Assembly: GCF_021134715.1 (NCBI RefSeq)
Contig: NC_060026.1
Coordinates: forward strand, 12,639,001 to 12,703,000
Reading direction: 5' to 3'
Source: Daphnia pulex
Taxonomy: Eukaryota; Arthropoda; Branchiopoda; Diplostraca; Daphniidae
DNA: 64,000 bases
A program made the position numbers and the translations under genes. The notes under the pieces were generated by a model. The model had not been told where the DNA came from. It did not search any database and saw only the letters and a list, made by a program, of their open reading frames with translations. Positions 22,691 through 35,600 of this stretch are shown piece after piece. The stretch's first letter is position 1, and each line of letters opens with the position of its first letter.

Positions 22691-25600
22691 GGTTTATACC
22701 TTAAAACTCTACCAACTTTTACAATTTTCGTGATCAACATGGAGTTTGGCAGACATAAATTTCTAACGAAACACTCGATTTGACCCCATACATTCGAAAT
22801 CACGGGAAAATCTTTTAAATATGGCATTCAACTATTCGTGCGTCAAGGAAATGTTTTGTTACGGTAACTATGACAGAACATCAGATTTAAGAAAGTAGAA
22901 TGTTTTACAGAACAGAATCGAACTAATTTATCTAGTCTAGCACAATCGAGTTCGCATATGGATTATAACAAGCAGTAAAATACCGTTCTTTACACCTTTT
23001 ATGAGGTAAAACCTGATACCATCTGAAAGCAAAGAATACGAACTTCATATCGCAACAAACTAATAGAAGGGGAACAACCCATTGAAAACGAGATCAGTAA
23101 ATGACATAATGTCTTATGCATCAAGTGATCAGATGCCACGCACGAATTAACATCATTTTAACCAGGAACGGGAACACCTACGAAAACTAAATCAATTTAC
23201 TTACTTCCCACATGGAAGCTTGAGCCGGCTTGAGCAGTATCCTTTGCCATCGTCTGTAATATCGACCTGCTAAAGAAATTGTTTTTCGTTAATGAATTTC
23301 TCCGCGATAATTATACAGCTAATTAACAATAAATCATCAGATAACGATTGGTGGTTTCTTCTGTCGTCATTCAAACAGTCAAGAGTAGCAAATAAAGTGT
23401 TCATCATCATTGATTATAGTTCAAGCATTTTAAAATATTTACCATAATTAAAACGGATCACCCGAACGTAGTTCTTGCTCACCCGAAAATTCTTCTTGCT
23501 CAAGTATGGGATCAAGACCCACAAGTATAAAGCCACATACCTAAATAAAATTGAAAAATTAAGAAATATGGAGACAATATGTGATAACAATCTTTCAACC
23601 CATTTCAGATATGCAAATTTATCTTCCTCAACATCAGATGACCTATGCTTGTGAATCATCATAAAACCAATGTTTATACTAATTCTAGAACCAACACTAC
23701 CTAAATGACAAGCATACTGCAATGAGGACTGCAACCAGGGTACAATCACAGGATATCTGCATGACGAAAAATTGCATTAATATATTTCCATTCTGAACAA
23801 AAAAAAAACGAAGTGCCTAATTTCATTTAGAGCTAATACATGATTCATCCACGATATTTCAGGATATATTTTAAATCATTAAGGCCAGACACATAAAAAG
23901 GAATGTTTTACCAAACTCACTTCCAATCAAAACCACAAGTTTTTTACACTGGTGGATACACAGGGCAAAGCAGTAGGCTACACAATCACGACCTAAAACC
24001 AAAGGTTAATATAGATTAGAACAATGAAATGAACCAATATCAACCTAACACAAAACTATGACATCAGATAGGAGCGAAAGACTATAATGCAAGATGTCTT
24101 CACAAACATTAAGAATAAAAGTTGTCATCATGAATATTCAGTTATTGAGCATACTTCTAAATACCTACACTTTAAGGAGAAAAAGCCTATCCTCAGCCTA
24201 CACCTGTGGACACGTCACCTTGAAGACTGCTCATTGGATACATTTGAAATTTGCAACAACCACGTCAACACATTATTTCCTCGATGAATCTGCAGAATCA
24301 AAAGGTTAATAAGTTACCATACATTTCGTCCTAAAGAATAGTATGTAGATAATGAAATGATTAACAAATGTAATAGAACTAAGAATATCATGAAACAAAG
24401 CAAAGCACCCTAGATAAATTTTTAAAAATATCTAAATTTTGACCAATGATGTATTTAGTATATTTACCAAGGGAGTAATTGCACAGTCTGAAATACTAGT
24501 GTCTAGTAAGAACTGAGAAATGAGAAAGAAAGAAATCGCGACTTTTGGAACAGAAGAAAATTCTATGTCTACCCAGTTGCCAGTTCCATGGAATCCCAAT
24601 TCCCATCCCGATCCAAAATCATATCCAGCGGTGGCAAATTTTCAAAATTTTGCTTAAATTGTATTTTAAAAATTTTTTAAAAATATAATCATATAATTTA
24701 CCGGTACTGCTAATCGGTTAATCGCCTTAGGAAAAATTGGCGTGGAAAAATTAACCTGGACCTCTATCACTCATAGTCTCTATCACATTCATAGTTTATG
24801 CGTGTGCAAGAATTGCACTCTAAATGACTAACGAGCGATAATATGTATTTCTGCAAGGCAGTATTATGAATGGGTGTGACTGAATGGAATCTATATGTAT
24901 ATTGGAATTACAAGCAATCAAATCCATAACACTTTCGCCGGACTTTCTTTTTATTAACAGTGTATTATTATTATTAGGATATTACGTTTAACTGCGTGTA
25001 ACAAAAGTTTGAGAATTGGGATAGGATGGAGTCGCATAGCAAGCATGCCGGATAACCAAAATATTAAATTACTTGAAATTCACCACACTTGATTTATTGT
25101 CATTTCCTTTACTAGGCCTAATCATTTCTAGTTTTAATTAATCAATGCATGATTTGCATGATTTGGTGCACCAAATAAATAATTTATTCATTTCCAAGAC
25201 GTGGGGAATTTCCTCGAGGTATCATTGGCGATTGGTACGAAATTTATCCATCGGCTGAAATAGGCCGTGAGTACGTGACTAGCACAACTTCCGGTATCAC
25301 TCTCGGCGGAAAATAAGAAGAGTTACCTTGAGGGACATTGCCACTGCAGAATAAAAGGAAAAAAATGTATAAAACGTAATTGTCGAACCAGGGCAGGCTA
25401 CTGTAAACTGTGAAGTCCTTAGTCCTACAGTTAAATCAATACTTGACTGGACAGCAGGATAGTCTTGGCAAAAGCGCATTAATATACACATGCAGCCCAC
25501 TAACTGGGCTAAGAAATCGGCACAGAATTCCTTTTGAGAGTAAATGAATTTGCTGGTTATTATTTTTACACTAATAATAATTTCAATGAGTTACCTAAAT

Positions 25601-25952
25601 CAGAAGGCCACAAACTTGTAAAATAAACAGCTTATTTTCTTTGCTGATTTACTATACTGAAATAATAGCGAAAATTTGATTAGCAATATTTCCAATCAGT
25701 AAAAATGTAACATTAAATAAATTAAATTCTGCTGCTCGCTGCTGTCATGACTCATGAGGCCTTGTTCCCGTACTTCATCATATAAGGATCACTGCCAACT
25801 ACGAGAACGATTACGGGGTGATTCAATTTAGCTAGCTTGTGCGGCCGATTTCCCCGACTGAAACCGCAAGCTGAAAATTCGGAAAACAAATTTTATGGTG
25901 AAATAAAGTCAACAAAATACTAATTCTATGAAATTTGATTAGGAAAAAGACG
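22691..25952. other. gene-poor AT-rich region
   Basis: No domain-bearing frame was found. The only coding-like signal is on the minus strand at about 23252-23207. There an AG acceptor is followed by ATG, 15 codons (MAKDTAQAGSSFHVG) and a GTAAGT donor. No matching upstream or downstream exons were identified. The rest is AT-rich with short frames, such as 23414-23749 on the minus strand, which I could not support as a gene. Confidence 0.45.
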
Positions 25953-25958
25953 AAAAAA
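25953..25958 (-). terminator. polymerase III terminator of the 7SL gene
   Basis: A run of six A on the plus strand (T6 on the transcribed sense strand) directly follows the 3' end of the SRP RNA. Confidence 0.8.
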
Positions 25959-26252
25959 GATGTAGGTGTGACTTTATTGGCTGGGCTGCTGAAAGGCGCC
26001 TACTCACGGGCGCGATCCCACTACTGCCCGACACGGGAACTTTTGGCTGCTCGGTTTCCCTCCTGGCCCGATTCGCTCCTCCTTAGATAACCTGGATCTG
26101 CCGGATTCCTCCAACCGATCCATGTTGATGCCAAGCTTAGTGCGGACACCTGTTCAACGCAAGCGACGATCCAGCAGGACTCCCAGCCTCAAGCCATCCA
26201 CTACACCAAGCCTCCCAGAAGCAGGATTACAGGTACGCGCCACATACCCGGC
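25953..26252 (-). ncRNA. 7SL: 7SL RNA (signal recognition particle RNA)
   Basis: Read on the minus strand, the sequence starts GCCGGGTATGTGGCGCGTAC, matching the 5' Alu-domain end of animal SRP RNA. The next part includes CCTGTAATCCTGCTTCTGGG. Further in are the helix 6 region (GTGTCCGCACTAAG, GGCATCAACATGG) and the helix 8/SRP54-binding region (GGAAACCGAGCAGCC, AGTTCCCGTG, CAGTAGTGGGATCGCGCC). The 3' end runs into a T6 tract (25958-25953), a RNA polymerase III terminator. The length of about 300 nt is the usual size. The RNA is the scaffold of the particle that targets secretory proteins to the endoplasmic reticulum. It lies head-to-head with Fic. All diagnostic segments are present, so this is more likely a functional gene than a pseudogene. 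Confidence 0.93.
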
Positions 26253-26709
26253 TGAAAACCTAACATTTTTACAACTAGTAACCCTCGTGAAGAAATCTTG
26301 TTGTATTTCAAGTTAATTGCAATACAATTGCAGTAAGTTTAAACATGTTCAAGTGGTTTTCAAACTCGTTGTTTTAATATAAGTTGATCTGAAACTGTCA
26401 CTGAAAATAATATCATCTACTGGCAATCCAAAGTTGCCAATTCGTTTGTTATTAAACGAAAAGGTATTTCTTCATTTGCATGCGAATTAAAAACAACACT
26501 ATCAAGCGACTAATCAAGCTGATAAATCTGTTGCAATTATTCATTAAGAAGTACTTTCACTATTTACTTTTCAGACCCGAAAACCTCTTTATTTATATTA
26601 CATCACATACTGACATACATATGCATGCAGTACGTATACGTACCAGCTGACAGTTTGACGTCAGCCTTGGTTGTGTTTTTGAAACGATGTAGTAATCATT
26701 TTATCTAGC
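26253..26709. other. divergent spacer between 7SL RNA and Fic
   Basis: 457 bp of AT-rich sequence separate the 5' end of 7SL (-) from the Fic start codon (+). It must hold the polymerase III upstream promoter of 7SL and the polymerase II promoter of Fic. No clear TATA box was picked out. Confidence 0.5.
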
Positions 26710-28304
26710 ATGGCTGTAAGTGTATTTAAAGCAGCCTTGTTACCCCGTTTTAATTTTCCTTCCACCGAATATTGGTTCAGAGGGAACATGAATAGTTTAA
26801 CATTACTAGCCGTCTTTGCTCTGGGTGTGATGTTTACGTGTTTTGTGTCGATGTTGACGTTGTACATCCAAAAAGAAATCGGACTTCAAGAAACTGAAAG
26901 GATTACAGAAGATTTAATAGCTAATCGACGAAAAATTTTAGAAAAATCTCAGAAGTTTGTGTTGGTCCCTGATGAATCTCACTTGTCTGTGGGCAGCGAT
27001 ACAGAGCTGTCAGTTGATCCAGCCGTTTATGTGTCTACTGCTGAGACCTCAGAAAAGAAGAACAGCAAAGATGGTATTTGATTTACTTATTATTTATTTA
27101 TATCCCGCTAACTATCTTGTTGTTTATTTCAGCAAATGTTCTGGAAGCTTTGGGAGCTCTGCACGCAGCTATTGAAATGCATAAAAGTGGAAAACACTCA
27201 AAAGCGATGAAGCTTTTCAGCCATGCCCTGGCTCTAAACCCGGAGCATCCTGACATCTTGAATCACTATGGGGAGTTTTTAGAAGAAACCGAAAGAAATC
27301 TCCTGGATGCAGACTATCACTACTCAAGAGCTCTCACCTTCTCTCCAAATCACATGAGAGCACTCGAAAATCATCAGAGAACCTCCCCCATAGTCGATGA
27401 ATTAGACAACAATTTACTTAAAAGGATAGACCAAAAGAGAGATGACCTTCTGAACACTCCAGACTCGAGCTCTGGTTTGAGAAGAATAAAAAAAGAAGCC
27501 TATTTTCAATACATCTACCACACATTGGGCATCGAAGGCAACACGATGTCTCTAGCTCAGACGAGAACAATTGTCGAAACTCGCATGGCAGTTGGCGGAA
27601 AGAGCATAATGGAGCACAATGAAGTCTTGGGCCTCGACGCAGCTTTAAAGTACATCAACAGCACTCTAGTCCACCGAATAGGAGCAATTACCTTTGAAGA
27701 TATTCTCGAAATCCACCGACGAGTTTTGGGCTTCGTCGACTTGTTTGAAGGAGGTCGACTGAGATCGACGCAAGTGTTTGTGGGGAATCATATTCCACCA
27801 GGTCCGTCAGAGGTCCAACTTTTGATGAAAGACTTTGTTAGGTGGTTGAATTCTGCTGAATCTCTATCCCAACACCCCATCCGTTTCGCTGCACTGGCCC
27901 ACTACAAACTCGTGTACATTCACCCCTTTAGCGATGGCAACGGACGCACATCCCGCCTGTTGATGAATCTAATCCTCATGCAAAGTGGCTACCCTCCGGT
28001 CATCATTCGCAAACAGGACAGAGCCAAATATTACGATTACCTTCAGCAAGCGAACGAAGGAGATGTCCGGCCGTTCATCAGGTTAGAGGCCTTTAATTTT
28101 AACTGGGCTGTAATTCCAATTGATTATATTTTCCTTTTCTCTTCTTGTAGATTTATTGCCCACTGTGCAGAGCAGACCCTGGATGTGTACCTGTGGGCCA
28201 CAACAGAACACAGGACGAGTATAGCCGAGTTAGCACAAGAAGGCCAAGAGGACGACGGCAAAACAATCATCGTCGATCAGCAAAACTGTTGCGTGGGCGG
28301 CTGA
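26710..28304 (+). CDS. Fic: protein adenylyltransferase Fic (FICD/HYPE family)
   Basis: Three exons (26710-27073, 27133-28081, 28151-28304) give 488 residues, close to the usual 450-490. An N-terminal membrane anchor (about residues 27-50, a type II signal anchor) is followed by two TPR-like repeats (about 122-195) and the Fic domain. The inhibitory-helix motif TLGIEGN has its Glu at about residue 256, and the catalytic loop HPFSDGNGR has its His at about 385; both are complete. The known family enzyme sits in the endoplasmic reticulum lumen and attaches AMP to, and removes it from, the Hsp70 chaperone BiP, tuning its activity to the unfolded-protein load. The autoinhibitory Glu indicates that the AMP-removing mode is kept. 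Intron 1 is only 59 bp. Intron 2 is 69 bp with no in-frame stop, so retention would add 23 residues. The start chosen is the first ATG of the frame, just before the anchor. Confidence 0.97.
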
Positions 28305-29687
28305 GTAAAAAAAAAAATTCTGGTCGTTCCTATTTAACCAAAATTTAAAAACCTAATTCAAATTCCTCTATGTGTAAATACGGAAAACACATCGCCATTT
28401 TAAAAAACTGGGTTATATAGATTGTGATTCAAGCGATTTTCAAATTAAACGACTATGGATGTGCAATTAAAAATCAACGTTTTTCGTTCACTCCGATTAA
28501 CCTGAGAATGATTCCAATCGAAATTGTTTAAAAAGCGGACACTGAGTTATATTACACGACACCCAATTCGACACACCACACAATCTTTAGGTCAATTCGG
28601 GAAAGGGGGGGGGGTGGATTCAGTCACTCGCACATCATCATATACTCTTATGTTTAACATCTTACAAATTAAAAAGAGGACACACAAGCGCTCCAGAAAA
28701 TTGAAACAAGATGAAAAAACAACGGGGAGGAAAAACAAAATGGGACACACAATCGAGTTCAAACTTCTGACACATTCATTCACGCGCTCGTTACAAAAGC
28801 TGCACACAAGAATTACGATTTTTGTTATCTTCATTCGAGGAGAGAAAATACTTTTCGAAGGACATTTTCTTTTACCAAAAAAAGTAAATCGATAGACTCC
28901 TTTAAATAATTGTTTTACTTCTTTTCTTTTGCTGATTTCTTTAAAAACTTCTCAAATCATCGACTTTGACGATCGATGACATTAGAATTATTATATACCG
29001 GTCATCTTTGTTCAAGTTTTTTTTTTCTAAAAAGGGGTGGGGCCGGAGAACATACAGTGTGGGAGGAGTCACGAATGAAAACAAAAACGAAGACACACGC
29101 GAAAAGACTTCCGAGCCTGAATGAGCATAGAACATGATTGTAAAAATCTTTTCGAAATTATTATTATTTTTTTTTTTTTGCTTTTCTCAATTCCTTTTCA
29201 AACGAAGAAAAGGATGGATGGAGGACTTTCAAAATGATCAAGAAAAGAATGAAGGATGAAGAAATAATAACGCAATTGGTTCATATAAACTAAAATCAAC
29301 ATGAAAACAAAAAAAAAGGTGAAAAATAAATGAGAGAATATGATTGGAGCGCATCATTTCAAAAATAAAAATGCCACTTCGGTTGTGCTGGGAAAAAAAG
29401 CCCTTGCTTGAAAGTTAACCAAATAGTTGCCTTCCAAAAAAAAACAAATCAGGATCGATCATTCAAATTAAAAACAAAAACAGCTGCAGTGAAAAAAATT
29501 AAAGAGTTACGAGAAATACGAAGATAATCGACAGATGAATTAAATGAATTCAACCGACTGGCCTGGACTTATTTCTTTTCCACTCGATTACCGTCTAAAT
29601 GGGGCAGTAACAGGAAGAAAGAAACGAAAAATTGAATTCAGTTTGTTGTTGTTGTTGGCGAGTTACTACTACGAATTATCTTTTTCT
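28305..29687. other. convergent 3' regions of Fic and frazzled
   Basis: No gene was seen. The region is A-rich with a G9-type run near 28607 and AATAAA-like motifs on both strands. It is expected to contain the 3' UTRs of Fic (+) and frazzled (-), which converge here. Confidence 0.5.
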
Positions 29688-32600
29688 TTAGCAGCCGAAT
29701 TCGTTGGCAGTGATGGCGTTCAAGTCCTTCATCAGACCTTCCAAATTGGCCATCTCCTGGTTGAGCTCCTCGGTGCTGTACGAACTTTGAATGATCTTCT
29801 CCGGCGATTTGATCAGGTCGTTGGCGCCAGATCGGACGCCTCCGCTGCTGTTGGTTTTATGGAGAGGCGGAGGTGACGTGACTGGGCCGCTCGCCAGGGC
29901 CTTCTTGTAGGGACTCGACTGCGCCGTCATGGGGTTGACCGATTGGCGGTTGTTGCCGCTGTTTGGCGAGACGATCTTGACGGGCGGAGCCGATTGCGGA
30001 GGCGGAGCCGGAACCGTGAAGCTCTTGAGCGGATGACCGAGTTGAGTGTTGCGTTTGGCATCGGCGACGGCCATGAGAGCCGACGACGGAGGTGCCATAG
30101 ACGGCGGTTGGCCCACCATCATGGCCATATTACCTGGCGGCGGATGGACGAGACTGGAACGGCTGTCATAGCTGCCCTGACTTCCATAAGTCGGCTCTAA
30201 TGGCGGAGCGCTGACGTCCACCGTCACGTGAGCCCGGCCGCCAGCAGAAGGTCCGGCCGACGGGTAAATTCCAGGGCGGGGCGCCGCCGGATAGACGGGC
30301 CGGGAGTCGCTGTGTTGATTCAGACTGCCGTTGGGGATCGGTGTCACCGTTGCCACAGCTGTTGGCCCGCGTGAGATAAAAAAAGAGAAGACAAACAAAA
30401 TAAAAGTTTAGCAATCAACCGGTTCAGTTGCACATAAAAAGTAAATGGGACGACAACGACAACAACAACAACCGGATGAGAAAAATTTTTATGGGAAAAT
30501 TATGAAAGCAGACGACAGGAAATAAGCAAAAGAAGACAATAAACGTACAGAAATAAAATTAAAGTTGGGAGGGGGAAAAAAATAAATAAAAACGTAAGAA
30601 CTAAATTTGTAAAAATAAAATGAGCTCCAGAAGATTAATGAAACGACCAACAAAAGATAAAACAAAAAAAAAATTTTTAAAAGGAGGGGTAGAAACTGAA
30701 AAATCGGATAACGGTGTATACTCACGTTCGCGGACAGGTTGGGTGGTGGTAGCGACACTAATCAAAAGGCTCTTGGGTTTAATGGGACGCCTGAGTGAGT
30801 TGCTACTTCCTGCGTAGGGTTTTTTGTTTATTTTGTGTGTTTGTTTGTGTGTGGGATGGGCGGGCGGGGTAGTAGGAAAGCGAGTGCGGGTCATCAAGGG
30901 GATTTCAGTTGATTTTTTTTAATGCAGAGGTTAAAAAGAAAAAAAAATGCAAAATGATAAATAAATAAAAAAAAAATTAAAAACCAAACAGAAAAATCAA
31001 ATAATTGCAGAGTTTCAACAGAACCGAGCAAAGCCATGCACAAATTAGATCAAAAATTAAAAATAATTCAAATAAACGAAACCAAAAAAAAAAGTAATAA
31101 GGCCAAAATCAAATGGAAAGCAGATTTCATCTAATGTGAACAAAGTTGACGGAAATGCAGAAAGAAAAAGACCAAAACGTCATCGACTGATGGCCATGTC
31201 TCCCCGACATACCTGCATAAGCTGTCACGTAAGCAGCCCGGCGATCGAGCGAGTCGTTGGCTGCCGTGCTGGGGCCACGACCGGCAGTTGATCCGGAGGC
31301 CATGCCGTCCAGGGAGTCCAGGTCTTGAGATCGGCGCATGTTGAGAGGTGAGACCGTGTTGACGGAGCCGGAACGGTGCAGGGATTTGTCTAATCCTTTC
31401 ATCTCCATCTGGTCGTGATGGATCCAAAGGTCGGGTGGGTTGTCAGCCTTGCCCAGTTTGCCTGGACCTGGAAAAAATTTAAATTGTTAGTAATGATAAC
31501 GATAATTTGACACAATCAAAGTCAAAAGAATTCTGGCCAGTTTTATTACCGCCTTTGACGTTGCCTTTGACGTAGCCTTTCTTGGAACGATCCGGAGAGT
31601 TGGTCACTCCGGAATCTCTGCGGCGGAAGACAACCACCAGCACGACAATGAGGAGGATGACTATGATACCAGTAGCGATACCCAGGATGATGTACAAGGT
31701 CATACTGGATATGCCTCGACTATCTGTTGAGTTGAAAAGGGACGGAGAAAAGAAAATGAAAAATTAAGAAAATTCCGGATGGATTAAAAGATTTCTATAA
31801 ACTAAAAAAAAAAAAATGACTTTCAAATCAAATAATAATGAATGCAGGAATCATGCTGCTAAAGGAATTTACCTCTGCTAACCGGAGTAGCGTCGTGATA
31901 AGTCATACCGTTGCCTAAATTTTAAGACCACAGGGAAGGACGGTAAAATAAACAAAACGAGAAAAAAAAGGTTGAATAAAACAAATACTCGGATCATGCC
32001 AAACGATAATGAATCAATTGATAAAGACTACTAAGGGGAAAAATAACAATGAAATGCATCAACAAGCAAAATCAAATAATAAAACAATCAAAACGATTTA
32101 AAAAAAGAAATGAGCAATGACGTACTTGGATTGGTGCGGAATTGAATAATGCTGGAGAAAGGGCCGTATCCTTTGTTATTTCTGGCCTGGATTTTGATGA
32201 AGTATGCGGTATCTGGTGTCAGGCCTTTGATGGTCGTGGTCATCTTATCCCCGACGACACCTTCAACCACCCAGTCTCGATCACGCTGCGAGCTGTCTGT
32301 CGTGTAGAAGATGACGTAACCTGGAGAACAAGATTCATTCATTCGTATCATTTAATAACAAAAAAGAATTAGCCTCCTCCGATTCTTACCGGTAATTTGA
32401 CCGTTGGGTTGCTTGGGCGGCTGCCAGTTCAAGTTAATGGCCGACGGATTCTCCTCGACCGGAACGACCGTCAGATCGCGTGGCGGCGACGAAGGAGCCG
32501 CTTCGAATGTTGTGTTTGGAACCACCAAACTCCAGGGACTTTCTCTACGATTCTATTTGAGATTTTAAAAAAATAAATTAAATAAACACTTTTCTCAAAA

Positions 32601-35600
32601 TAATTTAAACAAATGTTTTTTACCTTGATGACTTTAACGGCGAATTCGAATTGAGTGTTGGGTTTCAAATCGTCCAGCATGCAATTGAGCACTGTCGAGT
32701 TCATGTAACGGTAGCGCGGATTGCTCGACGTGTGGCTCGAAGTGTACCTCACGACGTAGTACCGCGAGTCGGCGACAGTCTGAAAAAAACAGCAAAGAGA
32801 AATTTTCGGTTACAATTTTTTGGGGGAAAAAAGTAAAACCGCAATTTTTCCTTTCCCTTTCGACATTACACCAGAAATGAAAATGAAAGTTTCGTCCTTA
32901 AAACATTCAAAGTTGTTTGGCAATGGCCATTGCAATTTTAAAGTAGTATACCTGACTGCGAGGCAAGGTGGTATCCGTCCAGTAGAGGACGACGGTGGTC
33001 GACGACAACACAATGGCTTTCAATCCGACGGGCGGAATGAGGGGACTGGGCGGCTCGGGGGTTGATTCCTCGCGCGTCCGCACCGTCTCGTAGATGGGCC
33101 GCCCGTCTCCCATTTGATTGTAAGCCCTCAAACTGATGACGTACTCTGAATTGGCTTCCAGTTTCTCAATGACGAACGCCCGCTGCTTGCCGTCCACCAG
33201 TTTCGAATAAACGTCCGGAATGCCCTTGCCCCAGCCGATCGTGTAACCGCGGACCATGACGTTCTGGTTGCTGGGCGGATTCCACGAAACGCTAATCGAA
33301 TTCGTCATCGGTCGAGCTGGATGGAGGTCAACCGAAAATTGTCACGTTTTAATCATCCGAAATCTGTTTGATGAATTTATCGGCCCGACCCGAGTTATTT
33401 ATTCTTACCTCTCAATGAGCTGGGCGGCTCCGGCACTTGGCTCTCGTCCAGGTCGTTTTCGAAAGTTTCGGCCGTCATCCATTCAGTCATGGGACCGGAA
33501 CCGTTGACAGTTAGGGCAGAGACACGAACTTGATACTCGGTCCCGCGCACGAGTCCAGTCAGCGTGTAAAGCCGTCGGCTGCCGTCCGTCGTGGCCGTCG
33601 ACCCGGCGTTGGACGAGCCGGGATTCAAAGGCAAACGTCCACGCCCAGTTTTGGGCTTGTAACGGATCTTGTAGCCGGTGATGATGCCGTTCTGATTCTC
33701 CAACGACGGCGGCTCCCAGCGGACAATGACGCTCTGATTTTGAATGAATTAAAAACACAATTCAATTACAAATTTGAGCCGGAATTTAAAAAAATTAAAA
33801 AATAATTTCATACCGAAGAGCTGGCCGGTTCGACGACGACGTTCTGTGGCGTGTCGGATGGCAGATCGGACCAGGTCCTGGCGGTGGCCTCTTCGGTGCT
33901 GGTCCCGGGTCCATTGTCGTTGAAGGCGACGACCCAAACGGAATATTCCGTGTAGGGTTTCAGTCCGTGAATCAAGTGGCTCGTGTGACTCGTCACCACT
34001 TCGTGCTCCTCGGCCGACCCCACTTCCATGTAGAATAACTTGTAATTGCGGATGGGCAAGTGTTGTCCGCCGTGAGGAGCTCCTCCACCGGCGGCCGCCA
34101 GATCCGGCGACTCCCAGCTGGCCATCAAACTGACGGACGACACCGCCTGGACGCTCAAATTGGCCGGCGCTTGGAGGACGTGCGGCTCAACCAGAGTTTC
34201 CACTTCCAGTGAATTGGTGCTGGCTCCGGCTCCGGCTTCATTGAAAGCTGCCACCCGCAGTGAATACTTTTTGCCCGGCTGCAGTCCAGGGACGTTGACT
34301 TCTTCCAATCTCGATCGGCTCGTATTCACCACCCGTTCCCTGGGAGATTCAAAGTGAAAATGAAAATTGATTATCTAATCGAGCGGATACACAAAAAAAG
34401 GGGGGCCATTAGACGGGCCAAGTGGTTTGGTTGGTCCCTACCGCTCCGATCCTTCCTGTCGGTAGAAAATGGAGTAGCCAATAATTTGTCCGTTGGTCCT
34501 GACGGGCTCCTTCCATCTGAGCGTGACGAAGCGAGACGACACAATCAGGGCTTCCACATCCCTGGGCGCCGACGGCAGTGACGACGTTGACCCGTCGTTA
34601 TTACCGTCGGGCGTGATCGAACCGTCCGTTTGGCTGGACTCGGACGTCTGGTCGGGTGGTGGCGGCACAGCAGCGGCAGCCTCGCGTGTCCCTGAGTCGG
34701 CAGTAGGAGATGTAGCCGTCGTCAAATCCATGCCAGGGTTAGCCGACGTGCCGTTGTCGTAATCTTATCATCATGCCCACGGCAATCATCGCCACAATTG
34801 CATGCCACATGGAGAGAGAGAGAACCAGGTGGGAAGGGAAAGGTGGACGGACACAAGGGGGAAATCAATTCAAAAAGAAAAAAGAAAAAAACAAATGTCA
34901 AAACATTGATCATGCAACACAAATAAAAAGGGCCGGCTCTCACGTTAATGGCCGGTTTTGGACAGAACACATAAAACAAAATGTGATAAATCATGCGGAA
35001 TCTTTTAGTTGGGACGACGGACAGTTGAATGGGACGACGGAAGGGAAAATCAATTCATTTTCGTACCTGATGAATAGATGGTCAAACTGGCGGCGGCCTG
35101 GACATTGCCGGCCGGGTTGGAGCCGATACATTGGTAGATACCAAAGTCGGAGGCCACCAGACCTAAAATCTTCAAATTATTTCCGTTGATAATCTGCAAT
35201 TGAAATGGAAAGAAAATTGGTTGAAGAATTCGAGGAAAGAATTAGATGATTCATTATTCAGATTTGTTATTTTACCTGGAAATATTCGCTTTCGATGATG
35301 AGTTCTCCATTTTTGGTCCACTGGACGGTGGGTTCTGGCCGTCCGTAGAGTTGGCACTCGAGTTCGGCGTCATCCTTCTCGTGGGAGGTTGTGCTGCGCG
35401 GGCGGGTGATGTAGCGCGGAGGCACTTGGACTTCCAGCTGGGCCGTCACGTCGACCGAGTCTTCCGTGTTCTCCGCCCGGCACTGGTAAACGCCCACATC
35501 CTCCTCCGTCACGGCATCAATCTGCAAACTGCCAGAGCCCACGCTCTTGAATCGGCTGCCCAAATGACTGGACCAAACCAAAAAAGTAAACAAAAATGTT

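Noticed and set aside
24560-25040. Weak inverted similarity between about 24.59 kb and 25.01 kb (GGGATAGGATGG-type)
   Set aside because: Too short and imperfect to define an element, with no flanking duplication.
25953-26252. Resemblance to a primate Alu element (contamination)
   Set aside because: The full S domain of SRP RNA is present, which Alu lacks, and the flanks are continuous with arthropod sequence.
26122-26316. Open frame of 64 codons on the plus strand
   Set aside because: It is antisense to the 7SL RNA; the sequence constraint comes from the RNA.
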